Source: Vespa crabro (taxonomy: Eukaryota > Arthropoda > Insecta > Hymenoptera > Vespidae). From it: a DNA stretch of 64,000 nucleotides. Position numbers and translations under genes: made by a program. Where the stretch lies: assembly GCF_910589235.1 (NCBI RefSeq), contig NC_060959.1, positions 4,321,763 through 4,385,762 of the forward strand, in the 5' to 3' direction. A model generated the notes under the pieces. The model made no database searches and was not told where the DNA came from. It saw only the letters and a program-made list of their open reading frames with translations. This document shows, in pieces, positions 12,106 to 27,218 of this stretch (its first letter is position 1; the number at the start of each line of letters is the position of its first letter).

Positions 12106-14603
12106 TACTTAATGAAAGAATAGGAATATTGGCCTATTTTTTTACTTCTGTTATGTTGTTTTGATTATTTTATATGCACAATCAAAATTTACAAAATTTG
12201 TCTTCGTACAGCGTTTACATAATATTTTATATAATGTATTAACCTATTAAGAATAGGTTCTGTTGTCTGAAATCAAAAGTTTACTTTTATACTTATAATA
12301 TAATTTTTCAATTAACTTTGACTCATATAGAATAAGAAAAAGTGTTACTATTTAATAATAGTAAAATATCTTTAAATTTTTTGCTGAAACTAGCATAATG
12401 ACTGCAACTTCCAGTATATGTAGTATATAAACTTGGAAAGGAAGAGGGAAATTCATAGGAAATGCATTTTATTGAAATTTAACAACAATACTGAGGAATG
12501 AAAAGTACAAATCATATTCCTTTTAAAACATTTCCCCTTTAGATACATCTAATTTTGTCGCGCGAGATAACTTTACTAAGTTTTAAATAATAAAAATTAT
12601 ATATGGTGATTATAAATCAGTTTATAGTTTTTATAGTTAATATTTTTAATGTTAAAAACAAACTACGGAGTATTTGTTCTTTGAAAATTACAAAATTTAT
12701 ATCAGGGATATGTCAGATTTACATTTAATTTTCCTTATTTGAGATTAATATTACTTTTTTCATTTATTATCAGCATATGACTATATTTAGGTTATATTAT
12801 GATAACTTCATTAAATCAATAATTGAAGTATGGTGAATTATTAATCAAATAGATTTATCATCAAACTTTTCTATATTTTAAGTTTTTTATTGATATAATA
12901 TTGTGCAATTGATATTACTTGTTTGTGTGTTTTCTATTATGGAAATAGAAATAATAATCAATTGTATTTTGCCACTGGAACTTTGTTATAAATGCAGGAA
13001 GTATAAAAAACTAATTTATATTTACATACTGATCAAGCAAAAATTATGCATATAGCATACAAATGATGAAATAGATATGTAGATAATTTTTTATACAGAA
13101 CATTTAAATCAAGGACTTGGATACGATCATTGCATTAAATTAACGAGATTTATATACATATCTATGTTGTTTTCCTCAGCTCAGTTTTTTTTTGTATATT
13201 ATCCTTGTCCATATATAAATGCGCAAACAAGTAATGCACATTACAGTTGTATACAACATAGAATTATCTAATAAATTGAATAAAACATCAAAGCACACGT
13301 ATTACATAATAAGGAATATGTAATTGAATATTGCGATATATTGATCTTGTTTTTTTTTCCTCATTGAAAATAGTTAATCATAATGAGATCAGTAATTCAA
13401 TGACTGAGAATAAATTCATCACCATTTATATAATTTATATAAAATAAAAATTAACTTACGTTACGAGTACATGGTGAGATATAGTAATCTTTTCTGTAAA
13501 TTTTAAGGCAAGAATAGTATTTTGCCCAATTACACTGATACAATATGATTATATAAATATAGAGTTACAATATATCACTCTGGCAGTAAAATGTCAAACT
13601 TTTATTGGAAGCATTATATAGTTTGAAAAAATAATGGCAATAAGCATATTCGTTACAACTTCATGTTGCTATGGTCCTAATTAGATTTTAGGTAGGATTA
13701 CTTACATAACATTTGTAAAAGAATGTGTGGGAACGTTAGAAGAGCAAATGTGGATCTGTATAATAATGGTAGCATTTTGTCACCATAGTATGATATACAT
13801 ATTTTATAAGTGAAAATGATAGTGTATGTTCATCGCTTATAGGAAGTAATAAATTCTGTGTCATAGCAATGTATATTATTTTGTAGATGCTAAAGTAAAA
13901 AATAATGAATTAAGTATATTTGTGACTGTGCACTTATTATTTGAATAAATATACATTTTAATTGTATTGATATAATTTGTACTTATAAGAAGTATAAACA
14001 TACGTATATTGAGTAGCATTCATTTCAAGAATGTCACTGTTTTGTTATAAAATACATGTTTCATACATCCAATACTTATTTTTACCTTTAAGTTTTAAGA
14101 TCATTTCCTTTATTCGAAATAATATAAATTTCTTTTTTCTGAGTAATAATATATTTCTAGCAAAAAACATTTGACATAAAAAGTCTTTAATTACAAAGCC
14201 TTTTAATAATCTTAAATGTTATTAATAATTTTATTTAAAATAATATGATAAATGCTGTTTTTGAACTTCTTTTTGCAATATATTGATGAACTATACTTTT
14301 ATAATAATCTGTAAATATTGTCTAAGATGTTAATAATAACTTACCATAAAAACCTCCTTGAAATAATTCCAAAACTTAAAAAAAAAATAATATATAAAAC
14401 ATGCTAATATAAATGAGGATTTTTCTTTATAAGGGATTGAAAACAGTTATGGTTTGATAATATTTATAAAGGTATTAAATTTGATGTACATACAAGTGAA
14501 TAAAATAATACTACAAAAATAGAAATGTTCAAATATGATTTTGTAATAAGCAGCATAACATTGTAAATGTAATATTTTTTAATATCTATTACATTCATAT
14601 AAA

Positions 14604-14692
<89 letters not shown>

Positions 14693-15900
14693 ATACATAT
14701 ATTTATATATTATTTTACAAATTTATATTTTTCATGTTCTACCGAAAATCTACAATACTCAATGACAATCAACATTTTAACATGAATATTTTCACTTGTA
14801 TTTTCTTAATTTATTATATTTCAATTTTAACAAGTTATTTGCAGCATCTTCTCGCAGATCCTTCAGGTAAAAAAGTATTCATCTTATCTATTGACTAGTT
14901 AGGATAACAATATATCTATCATTAACTTGCACAGCAATGAAATGCAAAAAGAATTCATAGTATTCATACTTAAAATAAATTAAAAAAAAAAGATGCACAT
15001 GTACAATTATATAAATATCACCTATAAAATGGTATAATTAGATAAGAATAATAGAGTAACAGTGACACGTGAAATGATATAATTATTTATATTAAATCTG
15101 TCCAATCTTGTGTTAATTATTCTTTTGTATGCATTTTAATTGATTTTTTATATACCTCCATGTCACTATTTCTTTGTCCGATATATTACTCAAATGAATT
15201 ATTACCAAACAGTCTTTCACCCTGTTGTACTGCAGATAAAATAGTTATATAAATTTTTTTGTACAGAAATTGATCTTATAAAAAAATACTTACATACTAA
15301 GTGTGATTTAAAAATATCTTCATTATGCATAGCATATACCTTATTTATAAGTGCATCTTGTCCAATAATTTGATCAAATCCTTGGTAATGATGACTTTTA
15401 TCAAAACTTAGGAAGGATATATAATTTTACAGATTATGTAAAAATTATCTACATTTATGATATGCATTATATAATAAAAAATAATATAGAATAGTATTTC
15501 AAACCTTCCTAATTTTGACAAAATTACAATAACTTCTGAGATCTTGAGATAATCAAAAAAGTTCAGAATTCTTTTCATAAACAAGTGCTTATCTGCCACA
15601 TTATATGTGTATATATATACACACACATATATATATATATACATATGCATACATAAATATACGGATATGTATATATATATATTTATTTATTTATTTATTT
15701 CACAGAATAGAATCCGACAATAGACAAAAAAGAATTCAGTGAATGTGAAATAGTGTATATGGTGACCATACAGCGACATTGAATGGATAAATGGATGGAT
15801 GTATGGATGGTGGCTAGGTCATGAAATGAAGAACAACAGAATGCATTTAATGAGCGATTGTTTATTATGTTCTTATGATCACTTGTCATACAGGTAACGA
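12106..15900. other. AT-rich intergenic stretch
   Basis: No plausible coding region on either strand. It contains a (TA)n tract at about 14607-14682 with CATA repeats beside it, and short CATA/TTTA runs at about 15610-15700. Confidence 0.5.
14607..14682. repeat. (TA)n microsatellite
   Basis: A long alternating TA tract broken once by gta. It ends in acacacatacatacata. Confidence 0.9.
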
Positions 15901-18900
15901 TGCTTTTCATGAATGAAAATAGTTAATATATTATGTTTATTTATAATTATTTAACATTGAATGGAATAAATTGATGATGAAAGAATAACAATTTATGAAT
16001 GTAAATAAATGTTGTTAGCGTGTAAAGTAATATTAGGATAGATTCAAAGTGCTGTGAACTAATTTTACTTCGTTGATAACAATAATGGTGCCCAATAGGT
16101 AATGTTAGGACATCTATTTAACAACAAAAAAATATAGAATAGTTGTATCCAATAGATACAACATTAATAAATAGAAAAGGGGAACGTTACGAGTCACGTG
16201 ATACGTAACAATATAGCGATACATATTTAATTAGTTGTGAAAATTCTTTGTCATGACATGTTTATAACAATTTTGAATAGAATGTTGTTAATGTCATTTA
16301 AACATCCTCTATGTGGACACTTATCGCATCATCGGTAAGAATACCATACTATTAAGCGTTCAAACAACAAATGCATATAGCAATGTTGTTATTCACTCGT
16401 TACATTTCTAACTTGCCATTGTTACTTGAAACATAAAAGTTACAAGTTTTCGCTTAATAAATATATCTTTAACCAACCATACAAAGGTACATTTGATGAG
16501 ATACTAAGAACGTAATAAAAAATAACATTGCATTTGTGCTTAATACAATAGCATTTGGAAGGAAATTGTAAAACGTAGAACAATATTCGCGAATCTTTTT
16601 CTTTTATAATAATATAAACTTTAAAGTTTTCAGAAATTATTGTGGCCAGGTCATATATATGTATGCGTGTATGTTGTGTGTGTGTGTGTGTGTGTGTGTA
16701 TGTATATGTACATATATATATATCTCTTTTTTAATAGCACAGTAATGCTCATTTGCCTGATTTTCTTTCGACAGTTTACACGTGCGTTCAATAATTTGTA
16801 ATTTATCGAAAACTTTGTTAATTCTATTTTCTTTAAAGCGTATTTACGAAGAACCTGTTAGTACAAGTTATAATAGTATTAGTTTTTCTTTCATACTCAA
16901 AGGTAAATTACAGTGTTTTCTGGAAAAGAAACACTGAAATATTAAAAAATACAATTTTGCTCACTGCCCGCAATGCACCATTTTATATTCTGTTCAAGTG
17001 AACTGTGTAAAGTGTGTAATCATAGCATAAATGATGTTAGAATGTGTTTGCCTAAATGTGCAGTATAATTTATAATGTGGAAAATATATGATACGCAAGA
17101 TTGTGTCCTTAAATTACTTTATAGCCAAAGGAATGTAAGATACAATACTTGATGATCGTATCTCATCAGTAATGAATGAATATTTATGGTACCTCTGCAG
17201 CCAGCTGCTCTTATTTCAGATATCGTGGAAGATAATTTCTATTTCTAATTGGGACAATAATTAAGGTGTGAACATATAAAGGTAAAGCACAATGTCGCAC
17301 TGCGTTATGTGTGGAACCTTCTACTTGCATGTAGGCATGTGATTTTGACACTGTTTTAAGTGTAAATGTTTTTTGTATGTATGATCAATTTATGAATGTA
17401 ACTGTGCACATATGCGCATCTGTGCACTTGTGACTTAGCAATATAACTACTTATATTCAACAAGGTACTTAATATCTTTTTTTATCCCCGAGCTGCTATG
17501 TGCTACTTCTACCTCAACAATAACGATCTTCTTCAAGTTTTTACATATGCTTACCCAAAATAATATACCATATTAATAGTCTAAATCTAATTCTCACTTC
17601 CAATAAAATAACATTACATACAATTTTGTACAATCCTTCTAAATTTTTATAATGAATGCTCCTGTTGTCCAGATATTGTGTTTCATTATGTTTCTTTATG
17701 AAATTTTGCAATATTATAATAATGATACTGAATAATGACAACAAAATTTATGATATGAAAAATATTCCACATCTTGTGTGCACTGCTATTTTGTATATAC
17801 TGACCAAAGATATAAATCATATATTCAATTTTAATAAAATTTTTTAAACATAACTTTATTTATGAAATGCATTTCTTTTCCACAAAAAATTATATAAATT
17901 GTATTATATATTATTTATAGTCATAAATTGAAAAATTTGTAGAGAATATTTAAAAAAATATTTTTAATAAAGAATAATAAATAATATATTCTATTCCTAC
18001 TACAACCATTGCTCGTACAATGCTTCATACAATGCTTACAATATAAATATTTAATGAGAAAAAAAAATAATTCGTCTAATATTTTAAAGTTTGGTCAGTA
18101 TTTCTATATTATACAGTAATATATTGTTCATCAGTATTAATTATATACAAAACAGCAATGCACAACACTATAACAACTCTATTTGTAATAGAGCATTTAT
18201 CAAAGTCATTCTGTGCAATTTATGCTTAATATAATTTAATAATTTTTTTCGCATTATATTTAACACACTCCAATTATTGTTACACTCCTTTTACTCTATT
18301 GTCAATCAATGCAATTCAATAAATGATTTTTGTGACTTTTTCTATTATAATTCTTAATATAATAAATCTTAATATAGTATTAGAATTTATATTAATTTTC
18401 ATGGCTATTGTGAATTCGCCTTATTATTTAAAAATTTAATCATAGTTAATATTTGCAAGAAATGGCAGTAAAGTAATTTTTAGAGAAACAATATTATTAG
18501 ATGACTAAATGCAACATTTCTTTAGATAAAACAATGTTAATAATTGCAAATAGCCAATTAATGATGTAAATTTTCACATAGAAGAAACGATTGTAGGCCT
18601 TTGTCATGATCTCCATTTATATTTTTTTTCATAAACTGTTGTTTTAGTTCATAAATTTCATTGAACGTGTCATTTTAACATATACACACACTATGAATGA
18701 ATATTATTGTATTATTTAAAAACAAACTCATAAATATTATATTGTTGAATGAAAAAAATAGAAAAATTGAATAACATAATTTTTTTATGAGTTAAATTAT
18801 TACGATTTTATAAATTTCGAAAATTATAGACAATAGGTGAATAATTTTTGTTATAATTTGAGGAAGCGTTACGTTTTTTATTGTTAATTTTTACCAGATA

Positions 18901-21458
18901 TATGTATATACTTCCATCAAAATTAATATTGTTCTACTTTATAGAATCTTTAATAAAATGCAACAATATTGAAACCGAAATCGAATCTTCATCGGAAGTG
19001 TTGATACTACTGTTATAATATTTAACTCGTTTTTCCACAATGGTATTATTAATTGAAAACTAATATTTTGTATAATGCAAACTAAACGATTGATAAAGGT
19101 ATTTTATAATACTTTATAACAAGATTTTATATATAATGAGAAATAAGTATAGTCCGACTTTATTCAAAACAATCTGCACTTTGCAGAATATACACATCTT
19201 TAACAACACGTTCTACTGTCAAAGTGTCAACAAGTGTGGCTGATGGTGGTATCAATATGGCACTAAAGTGATTGGATGGAACACAAATGTAATGTAGAAA
19301 TTTTCCTGGTATCAAATATTTGTTGATTTTTCAGATACTTACTATGTAACAATAAGATATTGTTATTTTTTTTCTTATAAAGATTAATGTAATCTATGCG
19401 AGAGTGGAGTGATGGATGATGGAGCATGATTCAGGATGTAGCCTAGCACACACAGCCAAGTAATGTGACACGCATGTCATCTCTTGTGATAACATGTGTC
19501 AAATTCAATTATAGTTACTGTAACAATAGTCATATTAGAATTGAGGCGAGTCAATGCAATTCCTACAGTTCCCTGATTACTACACTACATCTCCACGTGC
19601 GAGAGCATAATTATTTACTCACTCGGTAGATACTTCAAATATTTCATCCTTATTAATTAAAATGTTGAAACTGTAACGATAATTTCATAAGAGATTTAAG
19701 AGACTACCTACACACCTATATCTAATAATTCTGTATAACTAAATATTACGACACACACAGAGATCATGTCGCATAGTTACTTATTGAGTTAGTGGATGAA
19801 ATATCTCAAACTGTACAAAAACAAAGTGTTACATGAAGTAAGACTCATCTAAGATCAACAATGACTGCCGGCTCGTGGATACAACACTGAATTCTCCTTT
19901 AAACAACTCGTAGGTAACTGGTTGGCGAACCAATACTGTTTTGCCACTTCATGTACATTGTTATTGCCTTTATTTCAAAAAATAACTGTACAATGTAGAG
20001 CCAATTAGATAGTATCTAATGGTACCTTTATAAGTGTTATCTAAACATAACTAACATCTAAATGTTAGTATTATCAGAATAATTTAACAAAATATATACC
20101 GATAATAGAAAGCAGTTACTTGTACTATATGCCAGTGGCACAAATTGAGGTACTTAGAAAAGACTCTAGTCATATCCACTTTTCTATGCAATTGGACAAT
20201 TCTTCACTATATGCAACTCTGATTTCTGTACAGAATTTTACACTTCGGCATTATATAACACGCACACCTTAATAAATGTAGCATTAAAGGAGTACTTACT
20301 ATACATTCATTTGATTTACGTACACATGCAAATATTGTCACATATGTAGAAAGAAGCTCCATTCTTGACTTCTCCTTGCCGGTGAACTTTTGTAATCCAA
20401 GTTATTTTTCCTGCGCAAATAAATTCTACAGTTTTAAAACGCTTAATATATTGTGGCATTTTTCATGTACTGGCTGCTGGTAAAAATATCCCTTTATCAA
20501 CTCCATCACAGCTAGTCTTAAACATATTCTGTCCTACTAAGGAATGTGTTAACTTGAAAAAATCTACAACACATAATTTATGCTACCCACAAGTTGTTTT
20601 ACATAGAGAGATATATTGTTTTAATGAGTAATTTAAACTTTCTGAAAAGCTAATACATAAAAATATGTTTGTTTCACTACTTATGTTTGTAATGTGATTA
20701 TGACAATTATGATTTGGAATATAACGAGTAGAAAAAAGTTGAAATGATTTGTAAACTTTTTGTGTCCAATAAAATATTTTTTTAAGTGATAAAATGATTA
20801 ACTATTAGGAAATGATATTTATTTTTTGTGATTATTGATATTTTTTTTTTATAAGTTCTATAATATATGTAAATACCGGCAGTCAAAAGAAAGAAAGTTT
20901 GCATAAAGATTTTGAAAACGCGAAAGGAAGAATAGTAATATAAGATTAACAATAATCAATGATAGATATAATATAATGACGTGATGATAATTAGTAAAAC
21001 ATTACTATGATATAATTAATATAGAGAAATATTATGCTGCCAATAATATAAATAGCATCAGAGCTATTAAAATAGACTAATTCACAAATTAAATTAATGC
21101 TATAAATTACATTTATGTATTCTATTAGAATTTTATAACAATTCTATCTACAGCAAACTAATATTTTTTGCATTTTATGGTGCCTGTGTGACTTCAATGC
21201 GTTTGGACAACACAGTAATGTTAATCGACACATAGAATTTATGGTTAAACATAAACCTGTTCTTTCATTTGCGGACGCAAATATTTTATCAACAATATTA
21301 TAATATCATTCCACTACCTATAATGTGTATGTGTACGTGTTTATCGTGTTGTGTATGCGTAATATGCGTGAATACGCGTCTCATTTATATCTCAAATAAT
21401 ATGAATTCTCTTTTTGTAAGTCTATGTCAATCTCTTCGTGTATATATATACGCATCTT

Positions 21459-21492
<34 letters not shown>

Positions 21493-22204
21493 GATATATT
21501 TCTCTCTCTCTGTAATATATTATTATTTTATCATTTTTACTGTTATTACTCATGTTATGCGATATTTATAAATGTACAAGTCATTATTTTTAAGAGCGGT
21601 GAGCCAGCGCCTCCAGCTATGAATTGTACTCATGTACACTTATACATTTCATTAGACGCTACAGCTAATAATTTTAGTTACTAGTTTTGCTATACCCATT
21701 ATTAATTACCACCTATCTTATATCACCCCATCCTATTACCTACCCGCAAAGATAAAGTGATTTGAAACGTCAGTATTAGCCCTCTTTTATAAAAGAGTAA
21801 ACACAGACTGCATTCGATCGAACACCATCATATTGAAACAAGAGTTCCAAATAGTTTTACATTACACAGTGACCCCACTCTGTTTAAAAACAGTAATTAT
21901 ATGGGTCTGCTTTGAGTTTTGCTCAGATTAATATGAATAAACTTGACAAGATTCTACATAAACTGTCATACAAATCTCAGGAATGTATGACGTGATGATA
22001 TTTCACTCTCATATGTAAGAAACATATAATTTTTTGTAATATAATGAATTGTGAAGTATATGACATAATTCCAATCAAATAGCAAATGTTTTATATAAAA
22101 AATTGTATAGTGGATGAAAGCAGTGTTCAGCAATAACAGTAACTTGCACACAAATATGCATAAAAATTATTTTTACAATGTAGACAATGTACAAAGTGCT
22201 ATAA

Positions 22205-22310
22205 TGTATGTATGTATGTATGTATGTATGTATGTATGTATGTATGTATGTATGTATGTATGTATATATGTATATATGTATGTATGTATATATGTATGTA
22301 CGTATGTTTA
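22205..22310. repeat. (TGTA)n microsatellite
   Basis: About 16 perfect tgta units followed by imperfect tata/cgta variants. If transcribed on the minus strand it would be a (TACA)n tract. Confidence 0.9.
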
Positions 22311-23340
22311 TGTATTATCATGTTAGTTCTATTTATTACTACATTGTGAAATAACATGAAAATTTTCTAGCAATATATTAAATTTATTTCCATTTAATTA
22401 ATATATCTCAAAATTAAAAATAATTAGACGATTGTTTAATATATTAATTATATTTCTAAAAACCAAGGAACCAACTCTGTGCAGTTAAGCTATGGAAATA
22501 TTTGTTATTATTATAAGAAAAGTAATCATTTTAATGGATATGACATATAGGCTTTTACCGTTAAGTGAGTATATGATGAAGAATAAAGTCAAAAATTATG
22601 CTACTTTTGAGTATACTTATCTAAATATTACACAAAATAGATAAAATTCTATTAATGCATGGATCCAACGATTTAGAGTTAAAAATGATACTTGGCAATG
22701 GTGAATGATTATTCTTTATGTACTTAACTGGTCCAGCCAGCTTTGATATATAAATATATGTTCATATTTAGAATAGCTCTTATTCTGTATGCATATTCAA
22801 CTTCAAGCCAAGTCATCTTTAACTTGTATATGGAAAATCTTTGGTTTTGGCAAGGTATTACTCTATACTTAACATGCTTCTTTAAGTAACATGTTAAGTG
22901 AGTAAGATCTTGTTTAGCCTAGACATTTGCTATTTAAGGAACAATTTAACATAATAATTTAGATATGATAAAACAAAAATGAATTTTTTTTATGAAACTG
23001 AGTGAAATACTCACGTCTCATTTAAAGACTTTCAAATGAGTTCTGTATGACATAAATTTCAAGTAATATTCAGTCAATATATTATTAAAAACAGAAAGAA
23101 GAAAGATGATTCTCCGTAGCATCTAGCCACATATCTTAAAGGTTTGTGGCCAAGCATACCACATCTAGTTCATAGCAGTTTTGTCGGATCACCTGTCAAT
23201 ATATTATATCGTATAACTAGATATATTATGTGACTCTGATGTAGTACGTGTGTATTATATGTGATAAAGCCCCGTAATGTGGTGTATCACAGAACAATTG
23301 TAGTAGTTATCATATAACATATAATATTTATATCATAATA

Positions 23341-23565
23341 ACCTTAAAAGATAGATCAATGTTGACGAGCCATGATGGATGCATGAACAGTGATGAGAGA
23401 ATGCAAGCGCTATAGTGATGCAGCGATAGATGACAACGGGTGGTAGGTGGTGGTAGTGGACAAGTGTTAAAGAAAGGAGAAAGGAGCTGCCGTAGCATCT
23501 CAAAGTGTGAAGAGGCGAACAACGGAGCCCGATAATGGAGATGATCAAGAATGCTGTACTTGAAA
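23341..23565 (-). promoter_or_regulatory. YCAY cluster just after the pasilla stop codon
   Basis: Counting by eye I find about fourteen RTGR tetramers on the plus strand, which are YCAY on the pasilla transcript, in the 225 nt after the stop. Chance would give about 3.5. YCAY clusters are the established binding element of Nova-family proteins, so this could be an autoregulatory 3' UTR element. This is inference from motif counts only. Confidence 0.4.
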
Positions 23566-26500
23566 TCAGTGAATCATACTGGCGATGGCATTTTGACGTG
23601 CTCGTTTTGCTTCCTCTTCACTAATCCTCTGCTCGATCAAGTATTGAGCAGTGCCGATCGCATTGGGATAACCCGTGATAGTCACTATGCGGTTCCTGGT
23701 ACCAGGGGCAAACATGCCTTTCTTAGAGATTTGTATGTTGGCGCCACTTAGGTGCTGAATCTCAATGAGGGCACGACCACCGGGTCCCAGAATAGCTCCC
23801 ACTATAACCTCTGCAATTTCTATGTCTACTTTCTTGGTCTCCTTGTTGTTGGCGTCTACCTGTGTAGGACTCTTACTTACAAGTGATAACTGGTTAGTGC
23901 CCAGACCAAATGAATTGTTGTTCAGATGAATAGCACTGGCAGCAGTGTTGTTCTGTCTAAATGGATCGAAAGGCTCGTATCTATCGAGTGTATTGCGTGG
24001 AGTAGGTGAAGTAGATCCCAGCGCAGGAACTGTTCCAATTGGCCCGAAGACTCCACCATTATTATTAGAACCATTGGCTGTTGTGGTGCTATCCATTGGA
24101 TTTCCCAAATAACTCATACTTGATGGCATCCCAATACCCATCCCAAGGATATTGTATTTTGCGAGAGTAGCAATGGCGGTTAAAATTTCGGTAGCAGCAG
24201 GTTCTGAGAAACCTGTTGTACGTAAGTTCAGCTTTATATGTTCTAAAAGTTGTGTTGTTACTGGAGCTGTACCAGCAGTGATAGCAGCACCTAAATTCAA
24301 GTTAAGGCTCAGTCCAGCGCCATTCAAGAGACTTACTGTAAAAAACCAAATCACAGAATACACAATGTGTTTGTATTACTGACTTAACAACTATACATTA
24401 AAGTTTAATATAAATTTTCCTTAAATATCAAATTTACAAAATTTGAATTGTAAATATGATGAAATGAACATAAAAATGAAAAAAATATACTTATAATCAA
24501 ATTATATTTTACCTGTATTAAGACCAGCCGTAGAAGTATATGTAGGTGTACTTGTTGGAGCTTGAGCATAAGGACTGCCTGTAGGATTGTAATTGGCAAC
24601 AGGGCCACTTACATCAGCATAACTAACGTTTAAACATGTTCCACTTTGTGGATCATCTGCTACCTTTGCTAGGATCATCAATAATGCATTTCGATTATTT
24701 TCCTTTTCACCTATTACTGTGATACATCGTTCTTGAAGAGATAAATCTTTAGCTTTTTGACTAATTTGAACATAAGAGCCAGATTCTTCTTTAATTTGTT
24801 TAATATAATTTCCACCTTTTCCTATAATCATACCCGCAGTGCTGTTAGGCACTAAGATTTTTACCTAAAATATTATTAATCATTTAACAACTTTTTATAT
24901 CATATAAAATCATTACATTTAACAGGATTAAGTATCATTATAATATCATACCTGTTTATCTCTTTCTGCCATTGCTTTACCAGATTCAAAATCCACTGTT
25001 GTTTTTGACGTAAGATCTGGCTTCTCTCGAATTTTTTCCATAATGAAATCCATAACAGACATTATAGCTTCGATACTACCAGTTATTAAACATACTCTCT
25101 CTGTAGTGCCTATAATAGAATAATTAAATCATAAGTTATAAACAAAATAGAAACTTATAATATTAATAGTATATATCATTACAAAGACAAACATAGATCA
25201 AGTACCTGGATAAAAATCATGCGATTTAGACATTTTGACTCTTGCTCCTGTATCTTTTTGGAGTTGTGCAATAGTTTCTCCACCTTTCCCAATGATTGCA
25301 CCAGCGGCCACACCAGGGACCAATACTTTGAGATGATACGTTCCATCTCCTCCTACAAATATTCCATAACAACTTCTGCACAACAATGCGTCAATGTATT
25401 TAATTAAAAACCTATATAAGGCCTATTTATTAATACATGTATTACAATCAAAATATTATGAAAGCTAATAAAACAAAATTTTATAAAAGCAGTGCTTAGG
25501 TTAGATTGATCAGCGATCTTTAATATAAAACTATATTCCAATGTTCTATTTTCAAAGATCTCCGAATAATATACATAGAATAAAGCATATTATAATAGAT
25601 GGTAATTTTGGATAAAATTTTTAAATCGCTTAATAAAACCCGAAGAAAAAAAAAGACATAGCTGTGAAATACGAGAGATAATTGGCGCGAATAATCTCGA
25701 CGTAAAGATAATACAACGTAGGAGAATCACAAACTCGATACGAAGTCGCAAACGTACCGTACTTATCGCGATCGAGAGACGAAAGGGATGGCGTTGATAA
25801 GAAAGACGAAAATATGCACGGAACGACATAAAGGTGAAAAGAAGGAAGCGAAGGTTCAAAGGAGAGACGTGATTCGGAAACACAGTGGGATTGGCACGAA
25901 GTTTTGATGCGCTGAAGGCAAACAGCTGTTTGACAGATGGAAGCCCCGTGCGCTCGCTCGTTCGCTCGCCTCGCATCGACCTTGACCCGCAACCTCGGCG
26001 GCGAAACGGTGCGTGGTACCTGACAACTCACCGATACGCCACATCCTAGTAACTCTGCCACTTTGCGTCTAACACGGCAGTGGTGGCCGTGTCTGTGGTG
26101 GTAGTGGTAATGGCGGTGGTGGCGACGATGACGACGGTGTGGAGGTGGCGGCGACGACGGCGGCAGCGGTAGCAGGCAGCAACGACGACGTAGGCGGAGA
26201 GGCGATGGCAGACACGATGCCAGAAGCGAGAGTAAAGTAAAAGAGCAGGAAAAGAAGAAGAAGAAATAATAGAGGTAGACACGATATTGGGTTCCTTGGA
26301 AGAACGAGCTTTTGCGAGAAGAACGTTACTGTATTATGGGAATCCGATGGCAAAGGTAATGAACGAGAGAAATAGACGAAAAGATGACACGATGTATACG
26401 TGATGGATGACATAAAATATGATACGCGACTCGCGTCTGCCGACGGTATCGTAGTCTTCGTCGTCCTTGTTGTCGTCCTTGTTGTACACCGATGTGAAAG

Positions 26501-26923
26501 AAATAAGAAAGAAAAGACGAGGAAAAGGTAATAAATAAAAAGAATGAGGAATCAACGGCGACTCTAGCGCGAGCAAAGGTACTAACTACCGCGAGATTGA
26601 TGACGAAGTTGCAGAGTCACGAAACTGTCGACCGTCTTGTCACGATCCTCCATTAAAGTCAACGACGAGCGTATCGCGATCGCAGCTCGGCCATCCGCTC
26701 GCGCTGACGAAAAATGCTACTCTCCTTCTCTTTTCTTATTCTCACGCGAACGAGAAAAAAAAAGAGAGAGAGAGAAAACTCGAAAACACACGCGACGCGT
26801 CGTCGCGCGGCGCACGACGTTGACGTTGACGTTGCTTGGTGTCGACGTCGACCTCGTCGTCGTCGGTTGCCGTTCGTTCGACGCAGCGCGACTCCACAAC
26901 GAAACAAACCGGATAGATAAAAT

Positions 26924-26962
<39 letters not shown>

Positions 26963-27170
26963 AGAGAATGAAGAGGACGAGAAGGAGACGTGGCATGAAA
27001 GGATGCGCAAATCGCTGTGCGACGTACCGCGTTCTCGCCTCGATCTATGGAGACATTCGCCAATCGTTTAAAGTGAAAAACGAAAGGGAATGGTCGATCG
27101 GTCGTTGAGAGGCATGATGGACATCGAGACTTTTGCGACCGTCGGTCGAGCGCACTAAAGAGCGAACAAG

Positions 27171-27218
<48 letters not shown>

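Larger units (their letters stand above)
15901..23565 (-). other. non-coding; may include a long pasilla 3' UTR
   Basis: No coding exon is visible. On the minus strand this lies directly downstream of the pasilla stop codon. Compared with other gaps it has mixed composition and few long A or T runs, which would suit a long 3' UTR; neuronal RNA-binding protein genes often have one. The polyadenylation site cannot be fixed because TTTATT (AATAAA on minus) occurs many times. It contains (TG)n near 16675-16700 and a TGTA array at 22205-22310. Confidence 0.35.

Noticed and set aside
23328..23548. Minus-strand ORFs just below the pasilla stop codon
   Set aside because: They overlap the presumed 3' UTR in other frames, and pasilla already ends correctly after KH3.
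26637..27071. Arg/Ser-rich ORFs in several frames
   Set aside because: They arise from GA and GAC repeats in pasilla intron 1 and promoter sequence; no frame has a consistent start, splice site or domain.
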